Shown here: piece by piece, positions 14,988 to 22,400 of the stretch
Numbering within the stretch: the first letter of the stretch is position 1
How the letters are laid out: every line of letters begins with the position of its first letter
Origin: Candidatus Woesearchaeota archaeon
Lineage (GTDB): Archaea > Nanobdellota > Nanobdellia > SCGC-AAA011-G17 > GW2011-AR20
Assembly (NCBI GenBank): GCA_018302885.1
Contig: JAGVZC010000003.1
Location: 1 to 31,698, forward strand
Reading direction: 5' to 3'
Length of the DNA stretch: 31,698 bases
Notes under the pieces: model-generated
Told to the model about the DNA's origin: nothing
Database searches by the model: none
Seen by the model: only the letters and a program-made list of their open reading frames with translations
Translations under genes and position numbers: made by a program

Positions 14988-14996
14988 TTTATAAAT
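14988..14996 (+). promoter_or_regulatory. TATA box for the radA operon, with 5' leader
   Basis: TTTATAAAT predicts a transcript start near 15018, about 43 bases before the ATG at 15061. Unlike the other leading genes here, this one has a leader, and it carries a strong ribosome binding site, GGGGGTGA, at 15047-15054. Confidence 0.6.
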
Positions 14997-15046
14997 ATTA
15001 TTCAATTATACATATTATTGAAAAAAATCCGAAAGGAAATTCCATT

Positions 15047-15054
15047 GGGGGTGA
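15047..15054 (+). promoter_or_regulatory. Strong ribosome binding site
   Basis: GGGGGTGA matches the archaeal GGAGGTGA consensus in seven of eight positions and ends six bases before the ATG at 15061. It fixes that start and agrees with a transcript that has a leader. Confidence 0.65.
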
Positions 15055-15060
15055 AATAAG

Positions 15061-15321
15061 ATGGGAAACCAACCGCTAAAGACCTGGAAATCAGGCAATA
15101 TTTCTGGAGCATTATGGTTCAATGAAAGAGAAATAAAAGAGGGAGTCAAAGTTGGATTTAAGACTGTAACTCTTAGAAGATCTTGGAAGGATAAGAAGGA
15201 CATATGGAGAGATGAAACAATAAATCTTAGAAGGCAGGATTTGCCAAAATTACTGACAATAATTCATCAGATGATGAGTGAATTATATTTAACTGAAAAG
15301 GAGGAAAATGAAAATGAGTAA
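15061..15321 (+). CDS. PC4-like small protein, putative ssDNA-binding partner of RadA
   Basis: An 86-residue protein. KTWKSGNISGALWFNE, then TVTLRRSWKDKKDIWRDETI, then LRRQDLPKLLTIIHQMMSEL gives four predicted strands followed by a helix, the layout of the transcriptional coactivator PC4 family, whose members bind single-stranded DNA. The resemblance is by pattern and not by a diagnostic residue. It overlaps the radA start by eight bases and carries the radA ribosome binding site AAGGAGG within its last codons, so the two are translated together. A role in recombination or as a small ssDNA-binding protein is inferred. Confidence 0.78.
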   Translation: MGNQPLKTWKSGNISGALWFNEREIKEGVKVGFKTVTLRRSWKDKKDIWRDETINLRRQDLPKLLTIIHQMMSELYLTEKEENENE

Positions 15322-16282
15322 AAAAGAGGATAAAGAATTCACAATTGAAGATTTGCCTGGGGTTGGAGCAACAACAGCTGAAAAATTAAGAGATTCCGGT
15401 TATGATAATCTAATGTCAATAGCTACTACATCGCCTGGAGAGTTGGTTGAATTAACTGGTGTTGGTGAAAATGTAGCAAAAAGAATAATTCATGTAGCAA
15501 GAACAAAACTTGACATGGGTTTTGAGACAGGCGAGGATATTCTAAAAAAAAGGGAGCAAATAGTAAAAATAACAACGGGATGCAAGGTTTTTGATGAAAT
15601 GCTTGGTGGTGGTTTTGAGACTGGTTCAATATCAGAATGTTTTGGTGAATTTGGAAGCTCAAAAACACAAATAGCGCATGCTTTGGCAGTGAATGTTCAA
15701 CTGCCAAGGGAAAAAGGTGGGGCAGACGGAATGGCCGTCTTCATAGACGGAGAATCAACATTCAGACCAGAAAGAATAAAACAATTCTCAGAAGCCTTAG
15801 GCCTAGATTCGCTTGAAGTTTTGAAAAATATAAAGATTGCAAGGGCATTTAATTCAGATCATCAGATGTTGGTGGCAGAAAAGGTTGAGGATTTAATAAA
15901 GGAAGGATTGCCAATAAAATTGATAATTGTTGATTCATTAACTGCACACTTCAGGGCAGATTTTGTTGGTCGTGGAACTTTATCTGAAAGACAGCAAAAA
16001 TTAAACAAGCACATGCATGTTTTGATGAAACTAGCAGCACAGTATAATATCTGTGTATATGTAACAAATCAGGTAATGTCAAGGCCAGATGTTTTCTTTG
16101 GAGATCCAACAGCGGCAATTGGCGGTAATATTGTGGGGCATAACTCACAAACAAGAATTTACTTAAGAAAAGGAAAAAAAGGCTCAAGAGTTGCTAAACT
16201 TATCGATAGTCCGCATTTGCCTGATTCAGAATGTGTATTCATGGTGACGGATAAAGGAATAGAGGATTTAAAAATAAAGTAG
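15314..16282 (+). CDS. radA: DNA repair and recombination protein RadA
   Basis: A 322-residue archaeal strand-exchange recombinase (RecA/Rad51 family). An N-terminal helix-hairpin-helix domain (residues about 5-60: DLPGVGATTAEKL, ELTGVGENVAKRI) precedes the ATPase core. Walker B is LIIVDSLTA with D207; the L1/L2 region and the signature NQVMSRPDVFFGDP are intact. Walker A reads GEFGSSKT at 111-118, so the normally invariant Gly before Lys is Ser116. The linker motif that is FxxA in relatives reads FETG. The inner ATG is preferred over 15308 because AAGGAGG at 15298-15304 is then nine bases away. The stop abuts the tRNA gene. Confidence 0.95.
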   Translation: MSKKEDKEFTIEDLPGVGATTAEKLRDSGYDNLMSIATTSPGELVELTGVGENVAKRIIHVARTKLDMGFETGEDILKKREQIVKITTGCKVFDEMLGGGFETGSISECFGEFGSSKTQIAHALAVNVQLPREKGGADGMAVFIDGESTFRPERIKQFSEALGLDSLEVLKNIKIARAFNSDHQMLVAEKVEDLIKEGLPIKLIIVDSLTAHFRADFVGRGTLSERQQKLNKHMHVLMKLAAQYNICVYVTNQVMSRPDVFFGDPTAAIGGNIVGHNSQTRIYLRKGKKGSRVAKLIDSPHLPDSECVFMVTDKGIEDLKIK

Positions 16283-16371
16283 CGTCCCTGCAGGGATTTG
16301 AACCCTGATTTTGACCTTTCCTCAAGATTTACCGCGGGGTCACGTACTGATCCAGGTTATACTACAGGGAC
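16283..16371 (-). tRNA. Intron-containing tRNA, probably tRNA-Arg (anticodon GCG)
   Basis: Read on the minus strand, GTCCCTG at 16371-16365 pairs perfectly with CAGGGAC at 16290-16284, with G73 following and no encoded CCA. The D arm GTAT/GTAC has loop AACCTGGATCA; the anticodon stem is TGACC/GGTCA; the T arm is CAGGG-TTCAAAT-CCCTG. The anticodon region is 21 nt, 14 too many. A relaxed bulge-helix-bulge (CCGC against GAGG, bulges GGT and AAA) puts a 14-nt intron at 16331-16318, position 37/38. The mature loop would be CCGCGGA, anticodon GCG. A20 and G73 fit arginine. C33 in place of U33 is odd, so the isotype is less sure than the tRNA itself. Confidence 0.85.
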
Positions 16372-16397
16372 AATTATTATTTTTACCTACAATAAAC

Positions 16398-16405
16398 TTT
16401 ATAAA
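16398..16405. promoter_or_regulatory. Palindromic TATA box shared by tRNA and Zn-ribbon gene
   Basis: TTTATAAA is its own reverse complement. Its centre is about 26 bp before the plus-strand ATG at 16428 and about 30 bp before the minus-strand tRNA 5' end at 16371. The only other A/T-rich candidate in this 56-bp gap fits neither direction as well, so one box may serve both transcripts. Confidence 0.6.
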
Positions 16406-16427
16406 TACAAATCTTTAAAGGTTTTGT

Positions 16428-16574
16428 ATGAGTAAAAAAGATTCTTTATCACAAAATTTTGTTAAGTTTACATGCCCAAGTTGTTTAAAATCAGAAATAA
16501 AGAGAACTGCACATGAAAGAGAGATAGGATCAAAGTATGAATGTAAACAATGTGGGTTTACTGGACCTAACTAA
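16428..16574 (+). CDS. Zn-ribbon RNA-binding protein linked to translation (COG2888-like)
   Basis: A 48-residue protein, too short for most ORF calls. It begins MSKKDSLSQNFVKFTCPSC and ends YECKQCGFTGP, giving one CxxC pair at each end, which can bind one zinc. The small archaeal Zn-ribbon family usually found next to elongation factor 1-beta normally has further CxxC knuckles in the middle; here that place reads KRTAHEREIG without cysteine. The next gene, EF-1-beta, starts two bases after the stop, the expected neighbour, which supports the call. Leaderless start from the shared TATA box. Confidence 0.85.
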   Translation: MSKKDSLSQNFVKFTCPSCLKSEIKRTAHEREIGSKYECKQCGFTGPN

Positions 16575-16576
16575 AA

Positions 16577-16849
16577 ATGGGAGAAGTAATAATAACTTTC
16601 AAGATAATGCCTGAAGATTTAGATGTTAACCTAAACAATATAGAAAAGGAGGTAAAGGAACTTCTCGAAAAATACGGCCAGGTTGGCAAGGTAGAAAAAG
16701 AAAAGATTGCATTTGGCTTGGAAGCATTAAAAGTAATATTTATAATGAATGAATCAAAAGGCTCTGCAGATTTTCTGGAAGACAACATGAGAAACATTGA
16801 TGGTGTGCAGTCTGTGGAAATTACAGATGTAAGAAGGGCAATAGGTTAA
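16577..16849 (+). CDS. Translation elongation factor 1-beta (aEF-1B)
   Basis: A 90-residue protein with the ferredoxin-like alpha-beta fold of archaeal EF-1-beta, the nucleotide exchange factor that reloads EF-1-alpha with GTP. Typical features are the opening strand EVIITFKIMPED, the helix NIEKEVKELLEKYG, the strand IAFGLEALKVIFIM, and the closing segment GVQSVEITDVRRAIG. Length is the usual one. It is cotranscribed with the Zn-ribbon protein, an arrangement conserved in archaea. Confidence 0.93.
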   Translation: MGEVIITFKIMPEDLDVNLNNIEKEVKELLEKYGQVGKVEKEKIAFGLEALKVIFIMNESKGSADFLEDNMRNIDGVQSVEITDVRRAIG

Positions 16850-16850
16850 A

Positions 16851-16858
16851 TTTAAATA
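16851..16858 (+). promoter_or_regulatory. TATA box for the HIT gene
   Basis: TTTAAATA begins two bases after the EF-1-beta stop and is centred about 26 bp before the ATG at 16880, predicting a leaderless transcript. Confidence 0.6.
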
Positions 16859-16879
16859 AATAAATTCTTTGATTTAATT

Positions 16880-17482
16880 ATGGGTGAATTGGATGAGGAG
16901 CAGATAAAAAAATTAAATGATATATCAAAGTTGCCACAGGACAAGCAACAACAGGAATTGCAGAAATTTCTTTCTACATTATCGCCAGAGCAGGTTGAAT
17001 TTCTAAAATCACAGCAAAAGCAGCAATGCTTGTTTTGCTCATTGGTTAAATGGCAGGCTCCACAGTACAGGATCTACGAAGACAATTATTTCATAGGAAT
17101 TCTCGACATAAATCCGGCATCAAAAGGGCATGTAATTATAATTCCAAAAACACACTATAAATTTATTACAGAAATAAATGAGGATTTCTCAGTACCAATT
17201 AAAAGAATAACAAACAAAATTTATGAAACCTTGCAGGCGGATGTTTCAATAATAATAAACAATGGAGAAAAGGCAGATCAGAAATTGCCACATGTTTCAA
17301 TACATATAATTCCAAGATATGAGGATGATAATATAAATCTCGGATGGAAGTCAAACAAAGCACCAGAAGAGGAATTAAAGGAATTATCCCAGAAATTAAA
17401 GATTGAAAAGGAAATTCCAAAAGTAGAGGAGAAAATAGTTGAAGAGATAACTGATTATGAAGGAGATATCAGGATTCCCTAA
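16880..17482 (+). CDS. HIT-family protein lacking the central histidine
   Basis: A 200-residue protein: a helical N-terminal extension (about 1-48, Gln/Lys/Glu-rich), a HIT domain (50-150) and a charged C-terminal tail. C50-LF-C53 and the strand GHVIIIPKTHY are typical of HIT nucleotide-binding proteins. The family motif HxHxHxx, however, reads H138-V-S140-I-H142-I-I, so the middle histidine, which is the nucleophile in Hint and Fhit, is serine. It may therefore bind nucleotides without hydrolysing them. The gene ends convergently with the prepilin peptidase gene and their stops overlap by four bases. Confidence 0.87.
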   Translation: MGELDEEQIKKLNDISKLPQDKQQQELQKFLSTLSPEQVEFLKSQQKQQCLFCSLVKWQAPQYRIYEDNYFIGILDINPASKGHVIIIPKTHYKFITEINEDFSVPIKRITNKIYETLQADVSIIINNGEKADQKLPHVSIHIIPRYEDDNINLGWKSNKAPEEELKELSQKLKIEKEIPKVEEKIVEEITDYEGDIRIP

Positions 17483-18318
17483 AATGGAAATATATTTCCA
17501 AAAATCAAGCTGAATAAAACAGCAAGGAATATCGCAGGAACAAAGGGTATTCCTTCTCTTACAATAAAATTACTTATTTTATATTTCTTGAATAATTCAA
17601 TTTGTTTTTTTGTAACTCCCGGGCTTTTGCTTGAATAAATTTTTATTTTCTTGTGATAAACATCGTGTAAAATCCAGTCACCCTCTGTCAGTTTATTAAT
17701 TGTTAATTTGTAAGTTAATATCTCCTTTTCTACAAATTTTACAATTCTGAATAAATAAGGATAAATCAAAATCAACAATGCCAATATCAATAACAGAATT
17801 CTTAATTCATACTCAAAGAACAGGCTTAAGATTAGAATTGCAACAGGCAATAAAAAATAATATTTTTTTACATTAAGCTTCAGTTTTTTTAATTTTGTTT
17901 TATGTTTAAATAATAAATAAACCATATAGCCTGCACCGAATAAAAAACCAAAGATTAGCAGATTAACAACAATTATCAGCATAAAATTAATGTTTAAATT
18001 TGGATTGAAAATTTTCAGTTCCCTTGGATAATAAGGAAGAGCGATTCCCAAAGCCATGAATAATTTTGCATCCCCCCCTCCCCATTGCCTTGTGTGGTAT
18101 AATATCAGACTTAATGCTAAAAATGCTAAAAATCCAATAACACTGTAAATTAAGACTGAAAAGCTTCCAATTTCAAAAGCGTGCAATATTTTCAGGATAA
18201 CAGCAGCAGCAATCAAGCCGATGCTTAATTCATCAGGAACCTCTCTTGTTTTCATATCAATAAACGAGCTGATTAAGAGAGCAATCAAGACAATTATAAT
18301 CAAAATCAAATCAAACAT
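17479..18318 (-). CDS. Archaeal prepilin peptidase (A24 family, PibD/FlaK-like)
   Basis: A 279-residue membrane aspartic peptidase that cuts class III signal peptides of pilins before assembly. The two catalytic aspartates are visible: D21 in SSFIDMKTREVPD at the end of the first membrane helix, and D83 in the GxGD-type motif QWGGGDAKLF. About six membrane segments occupy the first 190 residues, followed by a basic cytoplasmic C-terminal domain with EGDWILHDVYHKK-like sequence. The many KK[G/A] proteins at 7664-12484 are its likely substrates although the gene is 5 kb away. It has its own divergent promoter. Confidence 0.92.
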   Translation of the reverse strand: MFDLILIIIVLIALLISSFIDMKTREVPDELSIGLIAAAVILKILHAFEIGSFSVLIYSVIGFLAFLALSLILYHTRQWGGGDAKLFMALGIALPYYPRELKIFNPNLNINFMLIIVVNLLIFGFLFGAGYMVYLLFKHKTKLKKLKLNVKKYYFLLPVAILILSLFFEYELRILLLILALLILIYPYLFRIVKFVEKEILTYKLTINKLTEGDWILHDVYHKKIKIYSSKSPGVTKKQIELFKKYKISNFIVREGIPFVPAIFLAVLFSLIFGNIFPF

Positions 18319-18351
18319 AATCTTTTTAACGGTTTCTTATATAAAAGATTT
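18319..18351. promoter_or_regulatory. Compact divergent promoter, prepilin peptidase and lipid reductase
   Basis: Only 33 bp separate two divergent ATG codons. CTTTTTAA near 18322-18329 suits the plus-strand gene at 18352; TTTTATATAAG (minus strand, about 18336-18346) suits the minus-strand gene at 18318. Each TATA element lies in the region next to the other gene's start, so simultaneous transcription could be mutually exclusive. Confidence 0.6.
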
Positions 18352-19398
18352 ATGATATCAGTAATAGGGGCAGGGCCTGCAGGATCTTATCTGTCCTCTC
18401 TGTTGGATGATGAAGTAAAAATATTTGATTACAAGGAAAATATAGGAAAGCCAATTCAGTGCACAGGGGTATTGACAAACAGGTTTCAGGATTACATAAA
18501 GGAAAAGAAATTTGTTGATAACAAAATATACAACATTGAATTGAATTCTAAAAACGAATCGCATATTATAAGTTTAAAGAAACCGGAGTTCATAATAAAC
18601 AGGTACAAATATGACAATTTTCTATTGCAGAAAGCAATTGACAAGGGGGCAAAGTTTTATCCAAAACACCAATTCAGGGATTTCAGGGAAAATATGATTT
18701 ATTTTTCAAACGGAGAAAAGGTGAAAACAGATATTCTGATAGGGGCAGACGGACCATTGTCAAAGGTAAATAGAATCTCAAACATACAGAATAAAAAACA
18801 TTGGGTGGCAAAGCAGATAAAAGTAAAGTACAAGACAGAACTGGACACATACAAGGTTTATTTCAATATTCCTGATTTTTTTTCGTGGATTGTTCCTGAA
18901 GATGAGAATACAGCGAGGATTGGTTGCGCTTCATCATCAAACATCAACCAGCATTTTGATAATTTCATGAGAAAATTAAATGTAAAAAAGGAGAATATTT
19001 TGGAGTATCAGGGAGCATTAATACCACAGTATAATCCTATGCAAAAATACCAGAAGGGCAATGTTTATCTTATTGGCGACGCTGCTTCATTGATAAAGAA
19101 TATTTCTGGAGGTGGTTTGCTTCCTGCAATAAAATCATCTCATGCTCTGGCAAACTCATTGAACAAAAATAAGGATTACAAAAAGGAATTATCAAAAATT
19201 CTTCTTAAAAGTCTGAATCTTAATTACTTGACAAGAAAAGTTCTGAATAAATTCAATGAAAAAGATTATGATAAACTGATAAAATTGCTAAAAGAGTATA
19301 AATTAGATAAATTGGACAGGGATAATTTAAGGTATACTGATTTGATAAAGCCAAAAATTGGATTGCTGTCTTTAAAGGCATTAATTAGAAATATTTAA
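18352..19398 (+). CDS. Geranylgeranyl reductase-family flavoprotein
   Basis: A 348-residue FAD enzyme of the family that saturates the isoprenoid chains of archaeal ether lipids. The FAD-binding start is ISVIGAGPAGSYLS at residues 2-15, a second site is QCTGVL near 37-42 (the conserved Cys-Gly segment of the family), followed by DILIGADGPLSKV, and the C-terminal FAD motif VYLIGDAASLIKNISGGG lies near 237-255. All expected motifs are present. The length is a little under that of typical digeranylgeranylglycerophospholipid reductases. Exact substrate cannot be told from sequence. Confidence 0.88.
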   Translation: MISVIGAGPAGSYLSSLLDDEVKIFDYKENIGKPIQCTGVLTNRFQDYIKEKKFVDNKIYNIELNSKNESHIISLKKPEFIINRYKYDNFLLQKAIDKGAKFYPKHQFRDFRENMIYFSNGEKVKTDILIGADGPLSKVNRISNIQNKKHWVAKQIKVKYKTELDTYKVYFNIPDFFSWIVPEDENTARIGCASSSNINQHFDNFMRKLNVKKENILEYQGALIPQYNPMQKYQKGNVYLIGDAASLIKNISGGGLLPAIKSSHALANSLNKNKDYKKELSKILLKSLNLNYLTRKVLNKFNEKDYDKLIKLLKEYKLDKLDRDNLRYTDLIKPKIGLLSLKALIRNI

Positions 19399-19401
19399 AT
19401 A
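19394..19401 (+). promoter_or_regulatory. TATA box for the first surface protein
   Basis: TTTAAATA overlaps the end of the reductase gene and is centred about 26 bp before the ATG at 19424, predicting leaderless transcription. Confidence 0.6.
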
Positions 19402-19423
19402 TAATATCAAATGAATAAATTAT

Positions 19424-22400
19424 ATGATTTATAGTAAGATAAAAAAAGAGCATTTATTTATATTTCTGGTTCTTTTCACAGCTCTTGTATTATTTACATA
19501 CTTTGAAGAATTTGATTACACTGGTTTGACAACAAAAGGAGTTTGTGAACTGCAGGGTTATGACTGCTGTAATATAAATGAAGGGGAAGGGATTTATCAC
19601 TTTTCTTTGGATGATACATGCCCTCAAAGTCAGGAGTGCTGGGATTCCTGTCCAGCAGAATCATCTAATCAGATAACAGGAAATAGTTTCATAACAGATA
19701 TTTGGAATTCTTTGTTTGGAAAGAAGGAAGTTGTTGGAACCACATTGACAAATGCACCAATGGGAACAATATTTGTGACCGGCGAAGTTTATAATGGAAA
19801 TTTAGGAGGAAGAGAAGGTGCAAATACAAAATGCCAAACTGAAGCAAATGACGCTAATACAGAGGGTGTATGGAAAGCAATAATTAGTACTTCAAATGAT
19901 GGTGCAAAACAATATCTAATAAATTATAATCCTAATTTAGTATCAACTACAATAAAAAATACAAATAATGAAATTGTAGCAAATAATATCAATTCATTAT
20001 TTAATGAAAATACCTATCTTCAAAATGAAATAAAATATGATGCTTTTGGAGAAGAAATAATAATTAATTATAATGGGGGAACAAATAAACAAGTATGGAC
20101 AGGAACTGAATCCGATGGAACAGTACGTCACCCAATTAATAATCTAGGAACAATAAATTGTGAAGATTGGACTTCAAATTCACGGGGGTTATTTGGGGGT
20201 GTAGGAGATTTAACCCAAACAGGTAACAATTGGGTAAAAGTAGGGGAAGGAGGAAGAGAATGTGTTAGTTATAGAAGATTATATTGTATAAGAATTGATG
20301 AAGAGGGGATAAGGAGTAACTGTTGTAAATGCAGTGAGGTGGAAGATTATAATTCTTATACAGTTCATCCAGATAATGTAAATACTCAAGACGAATGTAC
20401 TAATTTTTGTGAAGATGAAGGTAAAACTTATTTAGATTTTGAAATAAATTCCAAAGCATCAAATAATAGATATACTTGTGAAACTCCAGGGATATTATAT
20501 GAGGATGAAGCAATAATAATAAATGGAAATGCTTTAACAAATGGTAAATTAATATTTTCAGAACCAATTCCAGTTGGTAGTTCTTTAGCACTATCATTCT
20601 GGATAGATAATCATGAGGGTAACTCTGACTTAACAATCAAAAACATAAAAGTAGAAACAACCAATATTGAAGTGATTGATGAAATCGAAGTGATTGATGA
20701 AAATGATAATTATCCAAAAAGGTTTGATCCAAGGACATATTATAATGAAAATGAAAACAGAGAATTTAATCCAAATGTAATTATTTCTTCAGGAGAAAGA
20801 TTTGCAGTAAAAGTAACATGTAACCCAAGTGCTGTTGGAACTTATAGTGGAAATTTAGTAATAAAATATAATCAAAATCAAGAAAAAAGAGTAAGGTATC
20901 AGTGTATTGGTGGAACGGATGGAAATAATTCCCCAACAATTACTTTATTATCTCCTGAGAATGGAGCAACAAATGTTCAAAGACCTGTAACTATGACCTG
21001 GAATGGTGAGGATATAGATAATAATAATCTACATTATAATGTATTAATAAATAACGAGCCTGCATGTATAAACACTCAGCAGGAAAGTTGCACACTAAAC
21101 CTTGAAGAAGGCACAACTTATTATTGGTCAGTTTCTGTGACTGATGGAGAACACACCACAAGAAGTAATACAAGGGCATTTACTACAACCTCTACTGGTG
21201 AAGTAGGGCCACTTACACAATTACGTGCACATAAAATATTAAGTACAGATGATACCATAACTATAAGTTGGGATTACAATGATGGAGAAACCTCCTGCAG
21301 TAATCCATTTGGAGGGCTTAGTGGAGGAACTGGTGGAGTAGTAGCAATAAATCAAATCACAGGAAATACAATATGGGATTCAATATCAAATTGGTGGAAT
21401 TCTTTGTTTGGAAAAACAAAAGCAAGAAATCCAACACAACCAATTCCAGGTGAAGAAGGAATAATAAATTTTGTATTAAATAGGGATGATATAGGAGATC
21501 AAAACAACGACCAAAATTTCAATCTAAACATAGCAAATGGATGTGATTATACTGATATAATAACTAAATCTGGAATTTACCAATATAAAATAAAAGCAAT
21601 AAAAGGAACATCAGAAAGTAATTTAGTTGGTCCAACAGGTTCAATTACAATAGATTTAGATGATGAAGATCCAGAATGTATTACTGATGATGATTGTGAT
21701 GTAAATAAAATATGTGTAGATAATATATGTCAACCAATAGGAGGAACTTTAGCAGAAAATTGTGAAGAACCATTGCAAGATAAGGATGAAGATGGAATAA
21801 TTGCAAGATTTGATGCTGATTGCTCTGATGCAGAAAATGAGTTATACTTATCATTAAGAAAGGATAGTTTGGATGTTTCAAATGACAAGCCATACGCAGG
21901 AGCAAAGGTTATGGTTGATTGTTCATACAACTTCTTTGATCAGGATGAAGAAAAGGATGATGTATCAAGGGAAATAATAACAAATTCATTGGAATGTATT
22001 GGTTTAAATCTAGAATGTGAAGACAAGGTATATGCTCCGAAATCAGGGTATTATAATGCTAAATTTGTAAATTGCGATGTTGGTTTGGAAGCAATGGAAG
22101 AAAAGATTATTTCATGCTCAATAAATGAAAATTGCAATCAGCAGGCATTTGACACAGAAGATTACGCTTTAGAATTAAGTGATACAATAGAGGTAAAAGA
22201 ATTTAATTATTGTTCACAAGGAGATCAGGGGACATATTTGATATTGCAGACAGACTTGAATGATGATAGTTATGAAATTGGAGATACAATAGAAATAACT
22301 GCAGATGTTGAAAATTTTGGAGAGCCAAATTCAATTGGTGTCAAGGCTGCATTGATTGATTTAAATAATGGGAATATAATAAAAGAAGAATCATCACAAA

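Noticed and set aside
15308..15313. Outer ATG as RadA start
   Set aside because: It would leave only three bases after the AAGGAGG ribosome binding site; the ATG at 15314 has nine.
16283..16371. tRNA-Cys (GCA) by splicing the intron two bases earlier
   Set aside because: The bulge-helix-bulge fits position 37/38 better, and A20 and G73 agree with Arg, while archaeal tRNA-Cys normally has U73.
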